From: Aquificota bacterium
GTDB taxonomy: Bacteria > Aquificota > Aquificia > Aquificales > Aquificaceae
Direction of reading: 5' to 3'
NCBI GenBank assembly: GCA_013153455.1
Contig: JAADEK010000065.1
Location: forward strand, 1-10,870
Length of the DNA: 10,870 nucleotides
Below, piece after piece: positions 1 through 6,363 of the stretch. A program made the position numbers and the translations under genes. The stretch's first letter is position 1, and each line of letters starts with the position of its first letter. The notes beneath the pieces were generated by a model. That model was not told the DNA's origin. It saw only the letters and a list, made by a program, of their open reading frames with translations, and searched no databases.

Positions 1-262
1 TCTGCGCTGTTAGGTCTATCTTCTTCTCCGTCACCCTCCTCATGAATACAAACAAGGAGACGCTCACGATACCGAAAGATAGGTAATAAAAGCCCACGGG
101 AAGGAGGAGGAAGAAATACTCAAGCGCTACGCTTACCTCCCTTTGCTTGAACCCGAGGAGGAAGTCAAGGAGTGTGTAAAGCGAGACCAAAAGGACGCTC
201 ACACCCGCGGTAAGGAGGAAAACAACGAGGTAGGAGCGAAGTATATACCTGTCAAGTAGCAT
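1..262 (-). CDS. LptF/LptG-type (YjgP/YjgQ) permease, N-terminal part
   Basis: This is the first 87 codons of a membrane protein whose remainder lies beyond the left edge. It opens with LLDRYILRSYL, a short cytoplasmic lead typical of the YjgP/YjgQ family, whose members LptF and LptG form the inner-membrane part of the lipopolysaccharide exporter with the LptB ATPase. A first membrane segment follows at about residues 11-36, a polar stretch with KQRE, then a second segment at about 47-75 ending in basic MRRVTEKK. The start is ATG at 262, 10 bases after the dinG stop, so it is probably the third gene of the cobW-dinG operon; the ribosome site is weak. A TTG codon directly before the ATG is a possible alternative start. 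I cannot tell LptF from LptG, and a fragment this short leaves some doubt about the family. Confidence 0.72.
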   Translation of the reverse strand, partial: MLLDRYILRSYLVVFLLTAGVSVLLVSLYTLLDFLLGFKQREVSVALEYFFLLLPVGFYYLSFGIVSVSLFVFMRRVTEKKIDLTAQ

Positions 263-272
263 CAAGTAGATA

Positions 273-2192
273 CTACCAGATGCGGAGGGCTTTTTTCTTG
301 AACCTTCCCTTTGAAATTAGGTTTATGCCTAAGCTTTTCAGAAAGTCAATAAACTCGGGGTATCTCCATATTCGGTTATCGCAGAGGATTACCGTCCCGA
401 AGTCCTCGCGGGAGCGAACGAGACGCCCTATACCTTGCCTGAACTTGACGAGGGCTTTCCTCCTTTGGTATAAAAAGGGGTCTTCCCCTTCCTCTTTTAG
501 TCTCTTTAGTCTGTAATACGTGAGGGGTTCGGTCGGGCACTCAAACGGGAGCTTTGATATGAGTATCCCCTTCTTTCCCTTAACGTCAACGCCCGTCCAG
601 AGGGAGTCAAGACCTACCAGGGCGTCTATCTCCCCCCTTCGGAGTTTCTCAAGGAGGAGCGTCAAGCTCCCGTTTCCCTGAAGACCCACCCTCGGGTCTC
701 CCTCAAATATCTTCAGGTGTTCTTTGTTCGTAAGGAGCACCAGAACCTTCCCGTAGCGCGCCCGAAGTGTGTAGAAGCTCATCTCAAGCTTCTCCCTCCA
801 GTCCTCGCGCTTCGGGTTCGTGTCCTGAACGATGAGCGTGCTCTTTGCGTAGTCGTATCCCCGACCGAGAACGTGATACTCCCCGCTTATACCCGTTGTG
901 AGGTATATGTCTTGGGGCTCAACGGTGGCGGACGTGAGGACGAGGGCGCAAAAGTCTTCCGCTCTTATGAGCCCTCTCGGGAAGACGGGGAAGGCTTCAA
1001 GGGACCAGTTCTCCTTTCCGAGCTTGGGTGAGCGCGTCCTTGATATCTTAAAGCCCGTGTCTTTTGGTTCTTCCTCAAGTAGCTCCCGAAGGAGCTTTAG
1101 CTTCCTGAGCTTTCTCGTGAGCGTGTCGTGTTTCTTTATTCGCTCCGCGAGCGAGCGCTCCCCTGCGCTCATCTCTTTATACCCTACGCGCAGGCTCTCA
1201 AGCTCGTCCGAGCGAAGGAGAAAGGTCGTCAGGAGGAAGTCCTTGAAGGTTTTGCTCACGATGAGGTTTTGCGATACGTATGAGCGAACCTCTTCCCTCA
1301 GTTTTTCCTTTATTTCGTTCAAAACACCCCGAAGGGGTCTTATAACTTTTTCGTAAAAAATTCTTGATATTTCTTTTGTATCCGTCAGGGGTATCTCACC
1401 CTCCTCGGGGAGTTTCGCGCGGAAGGGGTTAAATAGCTCCTCGGGATTCAGGGGTATGTCCTTTCGGAGGAGTTTTACCGCTTGGTTTTTTATATCGTTG
1501 AGGTGAGAAAGCGAGACGCGGAGGGTTGAGGCGAGCGTGAGGTATCTGTCAAGTTCGTGGGCTTCGTCAACGATGAGGGCTCTTTTTGTTTGTGAGAGGT
1601 CTTTGAGGGCGAGGAGGGAGTGGTTCACGATGAGTATGTCGCTCCTTCTTTCCTTTTCTTTCAGGCGCGCCCAGTAGTAGCACTCCCCTGAGCGCGGGCA
1701 GAGTTTCCTGTAGGCGGGTGTGCAGTAATCGTCGTCAACCGAGAGCTTCCCGCTCAGCTCCTTCGGGACGTCCGAGAGGGTTAGGTCTCCGTCCCAACCG
1801 CTCCTTATGAGGTCTTCTAATTTTTGTCTTTCTTCCGGGGGTATGTCTTCCTTGTCAAATCTGTCAAGGCATAGGTAGTTTGCTTTTCCTTTGATGACGC
1901 AAAAGGTCGGGGGTTTTCGGTTTAGTTTCTTCCAGTGGTCTATGAGGAACCCGAGGTCCCTCTTTAGTTGGTCTTGTAGGAGTTTTGTTCCCGTTGAGAC
2001 GACCGCTTTCTTTTTGAGGGCTATGATGGGTATGAGGTATGCGAAGGTTTTTCCCGTTCCGGGAGGGGCTTCAACGAGTAGCGTCTTTCCTTCCTTCAGG
2101 GCTTTTTCAACGAGTTTGAGCATCTGAGCCTGAGCGGGTCTTTCCTCAAGCCCGCGGTCTACGAGAGCCCGGAGGAAGTCGGAGGGTTTCAT
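273..2192 (-). CDS. dinG: DinG/XPD-family iron-sulfur DNA helicase
   Basis: A 639-residue ATP-dependent helicase of superfamily 2, DinG/XPD/Rad3 type, expected to unwind DNA 5' to 3' and to act on repair intermediates, R-loops or forked DNA. Visible motifs are a Q-motif region (about 18-30), Walker A APPGTGKT (42-49), DEAH (209-212), motif III LTSATVEP, a motif V region with LDSLWTGVD, and motif VI QGIGRLVR (586-593). Four cysteines at 108, 157, 165 and 171 lie between Walker A and DEAH, in the spacing of the 4Fe-4S domain of DinG and XPD, so the cluster is probably present. There is no N-terminal exonuclease domain as in Firmicute DinG. The ATG overlaps the cobW stop in ATGA (2189-2192), implying coupled translation; AAGGA lies about 6 bases upstream. 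The family is clear; the exact substrate is not. Confidence 0.93.
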   Translation of the reverse strand: MKPSDFLRALVDRGLEERPAQAQMLKLVEKALKEGKTLLVEAPPGTGKTFAYLIPIIALKKKAVVSTGTKLLQDQLKRDLGFLIDHWKKLNRKPPTFCVIKGKANYLCLDRFDKEDIPPEERQKLEDLIRSGWDGDLTLSDVPKELSGKLSVDDDYCTPAYRKLCPRSGECYYWARLKEKERRSDILIVNHSLLALKDLSQTKRALIVDEAHELDRYLTLASTLRVSLSHLNDIKNQAVKLLRKDIPLNPEELFNPFRAKLPEEGEIPLTDTKEISRIFYEKVIRPLRGVLNEIKEKLREEVRSYVSQNLIVSKTFKDFLLTTFLLRSDELESLRVGYKEMSAGERSLAERIKKHDTLTRKLRKLKLLRELLEEEPKDTGFKISRTRSPKLGKENWSLEAFPVFPRGLIRAEDFCALVLTSATVEPQDIYLTTGISGEYHVLGRGYDYAKSTLIVQDTNPKREDWREKLEMSFYTLRARYGKVLVLLTNKEHLKIFEGDPRVGLQGNGSLTLLLEKLRRGEIDALVGLDSLWTGVDVKGKKGILISKLPFECPTEPLTYYRLKRLKEEGEDPFLYQRRKALVKFRQGIGRLVRSREDFGTVILCDNRIWRYPEFIDFLKSLGINLISKGRFKKKALRIW

Positions 2193-3076
2193 CTCCTTTC
2201 CTTTATGAGGACGAGGAAGGGTTTTCCTTCGTAGCCTTGTGCTGGCATGCCTATGTCGTAGTCCCCGAAGACGTAGTGAACAAAAACGGGGTGAGGGAAG
2301 TCTTTTAGTTTAACGATTCCCTTAGCCCTTATGACCTCTTCCGGGAGTGAGCGGAGGTATTTCTCAAGCTCTTCGTAGCTCAGCTCCTTGTCAAAGTATA
2401 CGACCTCCTCGCACAGGTTGTCGTGCGAGTGGTGGTGATGCAGGTCTACGAGTTCAAGGGGTGTCCCGCTTCCCGCGAAGACCTCGGGGGGAACCCTCCC
2501 GTGAACCGCCCTGTATACCTTGTATAGGTTCTTCTTTTCTTCGTGGGAAAAGAGGTTGACGAGCTTGTAGCGCTCCTTTATGCGCTTTACCTCCTCCTCT
2601 ATGCGCGGGAGCTCCTCGGGAGGGACGAGGTCTGTTTTGTTCAGGACGACTATGTTTGAGCTACCGAGCTGGTAGCGGGCGGTTTCCTCGTCTTTGTATT
2701 TGTTGAAATTCTTGGCGTCAACGACGCATATAACACCGTCAACGAAAAGACCGAGCGTCTTTAGGGAAAAAACGACGGGAAAAGGCTCCGCACTCCCCGA
2801 CGTCTCAACTATCAAAACCTCCGGCTTGTAGTCCTGTATGAGTTTCCTCACCGCGCTCTCAAAGTCTTGGGAGAGTTTACAGCATATACAGCCCTCCGCG
2901 AGCTCAACGACCTGGGCGTATACGTTGTTGAGTATCTTCCCGTCAACGCCGACGTCCCCGAACTCGTTCACGATTACCGCGACGCGTTTGTCCTTCAGGT
3001 GCTCCCTCGCGGAGTTCACTATTAGGCTCGTTTTCCCGCTCCCGAGGTAACCCGTAACGACAAAGGAGGAAATCAT
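2189..3076 (-). CDS. CobW/COG0523-family GTPase (probable metallochaperone)
   Basis: A 295-residue G3E-family GTPase. Members bind zinc or another metal and deliver it to target enzymes; CobW itself works in cobalamin synthesis. Motifs counted from the ATG at 3076 are Walker A GYLGSGKT (9-16), the COG0523 metal site CICC (C63, C65, C66), ETSG (91-94) and the guanine-specificity motif NKTD (146-149). A histidine cluster HHHHSH (213-218) lies between the GTPase core and a CobW C-terminal domain of about 75 residues, as in many zinc-related members. A start 20 codons upstream (3136) is possible, but it adds an arginine-rich stretch, crosses into the divergent gene and spoils the usual N-terminus, so I chose 3076. 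There is no clear Shine-Dalgarno; see the promoter entry. The metal and client are unknown, and the neighbours (dinG, lptF/G-like) give no hint. Confidence 0.88.
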   Translation of the reverse strand: MISSFVVTGYLGSGKTSLIVNSAREHLKDKRVAVIVNEFGDVGVDGKILNNVYAQVVELAEGCICCKLSQDFESAVRKLIQDYKPEVLIVETSGSAEPFPVVFSLKTLGLFVDGVICVVDAKNFNKYKDEETARYQLGSSNIVVLNKTDLVPPEELPRIEEEVKRIKERYKLVNLFSHEEKKNLYKVYRAVHGRVPPEVFAGSGTPLELVDLHHHHSHDNLCEEVVYFDKELSYEELEKYLRSLPEEVIRAKGIVKLKDFPHPVFVHYVFGDYDIGMPAQGYEGKPFLVLIKERR

Positions 3077-3096
3077 ACATTTAGAATATACGAAGA
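3077..3096. promoter_or_regulatory. Divergent promoter region between cobW-like gene and nfeD
   Basis: Only 20 AT-rich bases separate two divergent start codons, so both promoters must sit here and in the coding ends. On the minus strand TATATT (3090-3085) lies 8 bases before the ATG at 3076. On the plus strand TAGAAT (3082-3087) lies 9 bases before the ATG at 3097. Both resemble -10 boxes and overlap each other. Neither gene has a Shine-Dalgarno sequence at a normal distance, which fits leaderless or nearly leaderless transcripts. No convincing -35 box was seen; GACA at 3059-3062 is the nearest match for the plus strand, with 19 bases of spacing. This is inference from sequence only. Confidence 0.45.
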
Positions 3097-4365
3097 ATGG
3101 TTTTACTCGCCCTGCTTCTCGCTCTCTTTCTCGCAAAGGGCGCCCTCGGTAAGGTATTCATAGCGACGTGGGACGGAGCGATAAGCCCCGCTTCCGCGGA
3201 CTACGTGAAGAGAACGCTGAAAAAATCCCTCTCCGAGGGAGGAACGCTTTACGTCCTTATACTGAACACACCGGGCGGACTGCTTGAGAGCGCGAGGAGC
3301 ATAATCCAGAGCTTCCAAACCGCCCCCATACCCGTCGTCGTTTACGTATACCCCCCCGGAGCGAGGGCTGCGTCCGCGGGCGCAATTATCACACTCTCCG
3401 CGGACGTAGCGGTCATGGCTCCCGGGACGAACATAGGCTCCGCCCATCCCGTGATACCCAACAAAAAGGACGAGGTAATGATGAAGAAGGTTCTCCAAGA
3501 CACGCTCGCGCTCGTGAGGGCTATAGCGAAACAAAAGGGGAGGAACGAAAAGATAGCCCAAAAGATGGTAAAAGAGAGTATATCCCTCACCGCGGAGGAG
3601 GCTCTAAAAGCGCGCCTAATAGACCTAATCGCGAGCTCACCAGAGGAGCTACTCCGAAAACTCCACGGAAGGAAGGTAAAAAAGCTCGGAAACACCTACG
3701 AGATAAACACGAAGGGGGTTGAGGTCGTATACCTTGAGCCGAGCTTCAAAGAAAACCTCCTCAAGATAATCACAAACCCGACCGTCTCTTACATACTCCT
3801 CATGCTCGGGTTTTACGGGATATTCTTTGAGCTATACAACCCCGGAGCGATAGTCCCCGGCGTTCTCGGCGCTATATTTTTACTCCTCGGGCTTTACGGG
3901 CTCAGCCTTATCTCAATAAACTGGCTCGCCCTCCTCCTTATAGTCTTCGGGATACTCCTTTTGGTCCTTGAGCTGATAACGCCCGCGTTCGGGGCGCTCG
4001 CCTTGGGCGGAGGGGTAGCCATATTCTTAGGCTCCCTCTTTCTCGTTGATGAAACCTCGCCCTACGGACAGATTCCCCGTCATCTTATACTCAGCTTTTC
4101 CGTCCTCAGCGCGCTTTTCTTCCTCGGGGTTGGGTATCTCGGTATGAAGGCGCAAAGAAGGAAAAAACTCACGGGAGCGGAGGGTATGCTCGGGCTTGAG
4201 GGTGAGGTGATAGACGACTTCAAAAACGGGAAGGGGAAGGTTCTCGTGAGGGGAGAGATATGGAACGCACGCTCGGAAAAAGACCTAAAGCGGGGACAGA
4301 GGGTTCTCGTCGTAGGGATTCGCGGGCTTGAGCTAATCGTGAGGGGAAAGGATGAAAGTAGTTGA
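3097..4365 (+). CDS. nfeD: NfeD-family membrane serine protease (ClpP-class)
   Basis: A 422-residue full-length NfeD protein. In order it has a short signal peptide (1 to about 18), a ClpP-like serine protease domain (about 19-190), four or five hydrophobic segments (about 230-247, 251-270, 274-295, 296-317, 330-349), and a C-terminal OB-fold soluble domain (about 358-415). AASAG holds the likely nucleophile Ser93. Aligning from memory with Pyrococcus PH1510 (Ser97/Lys138 dyad) puts the catalytic lysine at Lys131. Such proteins sit in the inner membrane with the protease outside, and cleave the hydrophobic tail of slipin/stomatin partners. No slipin gene adjoins; the next gene, overlapping by 14 bases, is a LolD-like ATPase. 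An in-frame TAG at 3082-3084 and no other candidate start codon fix the ATG at 3097. There is no Shine-Dalgarno. Family very sure, physiological target unknown. Confidence 0.92.
   Translation: MVLLALLLALFLAKGALGKVFIATWDGAISPASADYVKRTLKKSLSEGGTLYVLILNTPGGLLESARSIIQSFQTAPIPVVVYVYPPGARAASAGAIITLSADVAVMAPGTNIGSAHPVIPNKKDEVMMKKVLQDTLALVRAIAKQKGRNEKIAQKMVKESISLTAEEALKARLIDLIASSPEELLRKLHGRKVKKLGNTYEINTKGVEVVYLEPSFKENLLKIITNPTVSYILLMLGFYGIFFELYNPGAIVPGVLGAIFLLLGLYGLSLISINWLALLLIVFGILLLVLELITPAFGALALGGGVAIFLGSLFLVDETSPYGQIPRHLILSFSVLSALFFLGVGYLGMKAQRRKKLTGAEGMLGLEGEVIDDFKNGKGKVLVRGEIWNARSEKDLKRGQRVLVVGIRGLELIVRGKDESS
4341..4346 (+). promoter_or_regulatory. Ribosome binding site of the LolD-like gene
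   Basis: GAGGGG lies 5 bases before the ATG at 4352 and inside the nfeD coding end. It supports the start that overlaps nfeD by 14 bases. Confidence 0.6.
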
Positions 4366-5011
4366 AGCCCTAAACCTTGAAAAGACGTATCCCGACGGGA
4401 CGAGGGCGCTCAGGGGAGTAAACCTCTCGGTGGAGAGAGGGGAGTTTGTCGGCGTGATGGGACCCTCGGGTAGCGGGAAATCAACCCTCCTTCACCTCCT
4501 CGGCGGACTTGACAAACCCACAAAAGGGAAGATAATCCTCTTCGGGAGGGAGATACAGAACCTCCCCGAGGACGAGCTTGCGAAATTCAGGAGACAACGC
4601 GTCGCTTACATATTCCAGTTTTATTACTTACTTGAAGATTTTACGGTTCTTGAGAACCTGACGGTGGTGGGGGAGATAGCAGGCGTAAAGGAGCCGAAAG
4701 CCAAAGCCCTTGAGCTCCTCAAATTCCTGCGCCTCACCCACAGGATAAACCACAAACCGCACCAGCTCTCGGGAGGAGAGCAACAAAGGGTAGCCATAGG
4801 GAGGGCTCTCATAACGAACCCCAAGCTCATACTCGCGGACGAACCGACCGGAAACCTTGACTCCGCGGAGGGTGAGCGGATATTCCGCCTCTTTCACGAG
4901 CTGAACAAAAAGGGTATAACGTTCATCGTAGCTACGCACAACGAGAACCTCGTCCCCTTCTTCTCACGCGTCCTCAGGATAAGGGACGGGAAACTCATTG
5001 AACCTCCATAA
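4352..5011 (+). CDS. LolD/FtsE-type ABC transporter ATPase
   Basis: A complete 219-residue ABC ATPase with every catalytic motif: Walker [10 protein letters not shown] (37-45), Q-loop Gln89 within [17 protein letters not shown], signature LSGGEQQ (139-145), Walker B with LADEP (161-165), D-loop NLD (168-170) and switch His196. The wording around the Q-loop matches LolD and related MacB/LolD ATPases, which power lipoprotein release from the inner membrane or efflux. No permease (LolC/E, MacB or FtsX type) is encoded nearby; the gene is followed tail to tail by a pseudopilin gene, so the partner must be elsewhere. The start ATG lies inside the end of nfeD (14-base overlap), with GAGGGG just upstream, so the two are probably translationally coupled. 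LolD is the best guess, but other small ABC ATPases of this class cannot be excluded, hence no symbol. Confidence 0.88.
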   Translation: MKVVEALNLEKTYPDGTRALRGVNLSVERGEFVGVMGPSGSGKSTLLHLLGGLDKPTKGKIILFGREIQNLPEDELAKFRRQRVAYIFQFYYLLEDFTVLENLTVVGEIAGVKEPKAKALELLKFLRLTHRINHKPHQLSGGEQQRVAIGRALITNPKLILADEPTGNLDSAEGERIFRLFHELNKKGITFIVATHNENLVPFFSRVLRIRDGKLIEPP

Positions 5012-5258
5012 GCTCAACCCCTCCCCTCCTGTATACCCTCACCCGAAGACCCACACCCTTAAGCTTGAACTCCTCAACCTCAACACCCTCAAGCCTTCCC
5101 GTATCAATCGCGCGCGAAAGAAAGAGGAGGTCTTCCCAGTCCCTCTCCGCCCTCTGAGCGCTCAAAAGGGCATCCGACAAAAGGGAAAGTAGGGCACCGA
5201 ACGTAAGCCCCAAAACCGTAAGGGCTACCAAGACCTCTATAAGCGTGAATCCCCTCAC
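4995..5258 (-). CDS. Short type II secretion pseudopilin (GspI-like)
   Basis: An 87-residue protein with a class III prepilin signal: cleavage and methylation expected at G3/F4 in RGFTLIEVLVAL, with the conserved Glu at +5 and a hydrophobic helix to about residue 30. It should be processed by prepilin peptidase and act as a minor pseudopilin in the type II secretion pseudopilus. GTG at 5258 is preferred: it overlaps the gspG stop in GTGA (5255-5258) and gives the usual very short leader. TTG at 5267 would give 90 residues. It is much shorter than typical GspI (about 120) or GspH (about 150), with only about 55 residues after the helix. The 3' end overlaps the convergent LolD-like gene by 17 bases. 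GspI is a guess from size and order after gspG; a truncated GspH or other minor pilin is possible. Confidence 0.72.
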   Translation of the reverse strand: MRGFTLIEVLVALTVLGLTFGALLSLLSDALLSAQRAERDWEDLLFLSRAIDTGRLEGVEVEEFKLKGVGLRVRVYRRGGVELMEVQ

Positions 5259-5656
5259 AGGTCCCAAACGCTGATGTCGTCCTCGGTTCCCTCAACACCG
5301 TCCGGACCCGGTGATTTCAGCTCGTAGGGCTTATCACCCGCGGGAGAGACGTATATAAAGTCGTTCCCCCAAGCGTCTTTCGGGAGCTTATCAAGGTATT
5401 TCCTCCAGTTCTTGGGCTCCGGCGGAGTTGTGGGCTTCTCAACGAGAGCCTTTAGCCCCTGCTCCGTTGTAGGGTAAAACCCGTTGTCAAGCTTGAACTG
5501 CTCAAGAGCGCTCTTTAAGGACTTGAGCTGAAGCTTCGTTGACTCAACGCGCGCCTCGTCAACCCGCCCCGTTATGCGGGGCACGATAAGCGCAGCCAAA
5601 AGACCCAAGATGATAAGAACTACAAGAACCTCTATGAGCGTAAAACCCCTTCTCAT
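5255..5656 (-). CDS. gspG: Type II secretion major pseudopilin GspG
   Basis: A 133-residue GspG. The prepilin peptidase site is RRG4/F5-TLIEV with Glu9 at +5, followed by a hydrophobic helix to about residue 25 and a long amphipathic helix (about 31-60). The family's conserved block NGFYPTTEQGLKALV (58-72) is present, as is LPKDAWGNDFIY (91-102). The C-terminal loop SPGPDGVEGTEDDI (115-128) carries the acidic residues expected for the calcium site of GspG. Length is normal. Start choice: ATG at 5656 has GAGG 8 bases upstream and shares one base with the preceding stop (TGATG). A GTG at 5659 is an alternative with a 4-base overlap. The protein polymerises into the periplasmic pseudopilus that pushes folded exoproteins through the secretin. 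The other T2SS genes, apart from the next short pseudopilin, are not in this window. Confidence 0.95.
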   Translation of the reverse strand: MRRGFTLIEVLVVLIILGLLAALIVPRITGRVDEARVESTKLQLKSLKSALEQFKLDNGFYPTTEQGLKALVEKPTTPPEPKNWRKYLDKLPKDAWGNDFIYVSPAGDKPYELKSPGPDGVEGTEDDISVWDL

Positions 5657-5988
5657 CACGCCAACCTCAAGAGCCTCTTTATAGCCTGCTCAACGAGCTC
5701 CTCCGTCGGTATAAAGTCGTGCCTGTCCAGCTCCATCGTATCCCTGAAGTAAAGAACCGAGGGAAAGTTGAATATACCGAAGTCCTCAAAGGAGGTGTTC
5801 TTGGTGACGTCCAAGTAAAAGAAGTCTATCTTGTCCCCGTATAGCTTTTGGTATTTACGAAGGACGGAAAGAACCTTCTCGTTTTCACCGCTTGAGGGGT
5901 CAAGGAACACAACCACGGACGGCTTTTGATTCATCATAACCGTCTTGTAAAAGTCTCTATCGTTAACCTCTTTGAAACCTTCAAACAT
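5656..5988 (-). CDS. Thioredoxin-fold protein lacking the CXXC motif
   Basis: A 110-residue protein with a thioredoxin-like layout: a first helix, strand PSVVVFLD (23-30), helix (35-50), strand IDFFYLDVT (54-62), and FNFPSVLYF (73-81) with the cis-proline at Pro76, then a last helix (94-109). Where thioredoxins have CGPC, this one reads SGEN (33-36). There is no cysteine anywhere, so it cannot be a dithiol reductase; a binding, chaperone or structural role is more likely. No signal peptide is visible, so it is probably cytoplasmic. The start ATG at 5988 has a perfect AGGAGG 6 bases upstream. GTG at 5991 is an alternative. It lies between an unknown protein and gspG with one-base overlaps on each side, so the three are probably co-translated. 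The fold is inferred from pattern, not a search. Confidence 0.75.
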   Translation of the reverse strand: MFEGFKEVNDRDFYKTVMMNQKPSVVVFLDPSSGENEKVLSVLRKYQKLYGDKIDFFYLDVTKNTSFEDFGIFNFPSVLYFRDTMELDRHDFIPTEELVEQAIKRLLRLA

Positions 5989-6323
5989 CACTGACCTCCT
6001 TCCTCGTCTTCCTCACCGAACTCTATATAATAACCCCCTCCGTAGCCCCTCGCGCTGAGCGCGGTTAGCTTCAGGTTGTTAAGGTAAGCTATGATGTCGT
6101 CATACTTCCGAAGGAGATTCCTCACGCGAAAAAGCTCCTTTCGCGAAAGCCTGCGCGAGCGCGCTATGTTCCTGAGGGCTATGCGCGTGAGGCTCGCCCG
6201 CGTATACTTCTCCTGCCACTCGCTCCAAAACTCCTTCGTGTTCAGGGGTGCGGATATGGTGTAAAAATCAAGCTCGGAAAGCTCGCGCAGAATCTCCGCC
6301 TCAAGAAAAACCCTCTTGTTCAT
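5988..6323 (-). CDS. Unrecognised small charged protein
   Basis: I do not recognise this 111-residue protein. It appears helical and highly charged. Residues 1-20 are acidic-leaning. Residues 40-75 are strongly basic and carry many arginines (TRASLTRIALRNIARSRRLSRKELFRVR), a region that could bind nucleic acid or acidic partners. A glycine/tyrosine patch GYGGGYY (93-99) leads into an acidic tail EFGEEDEEGG (101-110). There is no signal peptide, membrane segment or cysteine. The ATG at 6323 is the first in frame and lacks a Shine-Dalgarno sequence. It follows nuoF by 40 bases and precedes the cysteine-less thioredoxin-like gene with a one-base overlap, so those two probably act together, perhaps in the pseudopilus branch. 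The coding call rests on length, operon position and codon use like its neighbours. Confidence 0.7.
   Translation of the reverse strand: MNKRVFLEAEILRELSELDFYTISAPLNTKEFWSEWQEKYTRASLTRIALRNIARSRRLSRKELFRVRNLLRKYDDIIAYLNNLKLTALSARGYGGGYYIEFGEEDEEGGQ
5995..6000 (-). promoter_or_regulatory. Ribosome binding site of the thioredoxin-like gene
   Basis: On the minus strand this reads AGGAGG, 6 bases before the ATG at 5988 and within the end of the preceding gene. It favours the ATG over the adjoining GTG at 5991. Confidence 0.65.
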
Positions 6324-6342
6324 AATATTCTTAGTTTAGAAT
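6324..6342 (-). promoter_or_regulatory. Candidate promoter of the small-protein/gspG operon
   Basis: On the minus strand TAAACT (6338-6333) stands 9 bases before the ATG at 6323, and the region is very AT-rich. No Shine-Dalgarno sequence precedes that ATG, so a leaderless transcript starting here is plausible. The octamer ATTCTAAA (minus strand 6342-6335) also occurs before the cobW-like gene (minus strand 3087-3080). No good -35 box was seen. Confidence 0.4.
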
Positions 6343-6361
6343 CTTTTTCCCCGAAGGAAAG
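6343..6361 (-). terminator. Small UUCG hairpin after nuoF (possible weak terminator)
   Basis: Just after the nuoF stop the minus strand reads CTTTCC-TTCG-GGGAAAAAG. TTTCC can pair with GGGAA (one T-G wobble) around a C(UUCG)G tetraloop, a very stable loop type. The stem is only 5 pairs and no T-run follows, so full rho-independent termination is doubtful; it could instead mark a 3' end or stabilise it. Confidence 0.3.
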
Positions 6362-6363
6362 TC

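Noticed and set aside
717..1356. Plus-strand open frames opposite dinG
   Set aside because: Antisense to the helicase; translations are Ser/Arg-rich with no family features.
3077..3136. Longer N-terminus of the CobW-like protein starting at 3136
   Set aside because: It would overlap the divergent nfeD start and signal peptide and add an arginine-rich stretch absent from the family; the family N-terminus begins at the ATG at 3076.
3103..3695. Two minus-strand open frames opposite nfeD
   Set aside because: Antisense to the clear protease domain of NfeD, with low-complexity Ser/Arg/Tyr-rich translations.
6327..6342. Inverted repeat ATTCT-N6-AGAAT as a terminator
   Set aside because: A 5-pair AT-rich stem would not be stable at high temperature and no T-run follows; it fits a promoter element better.
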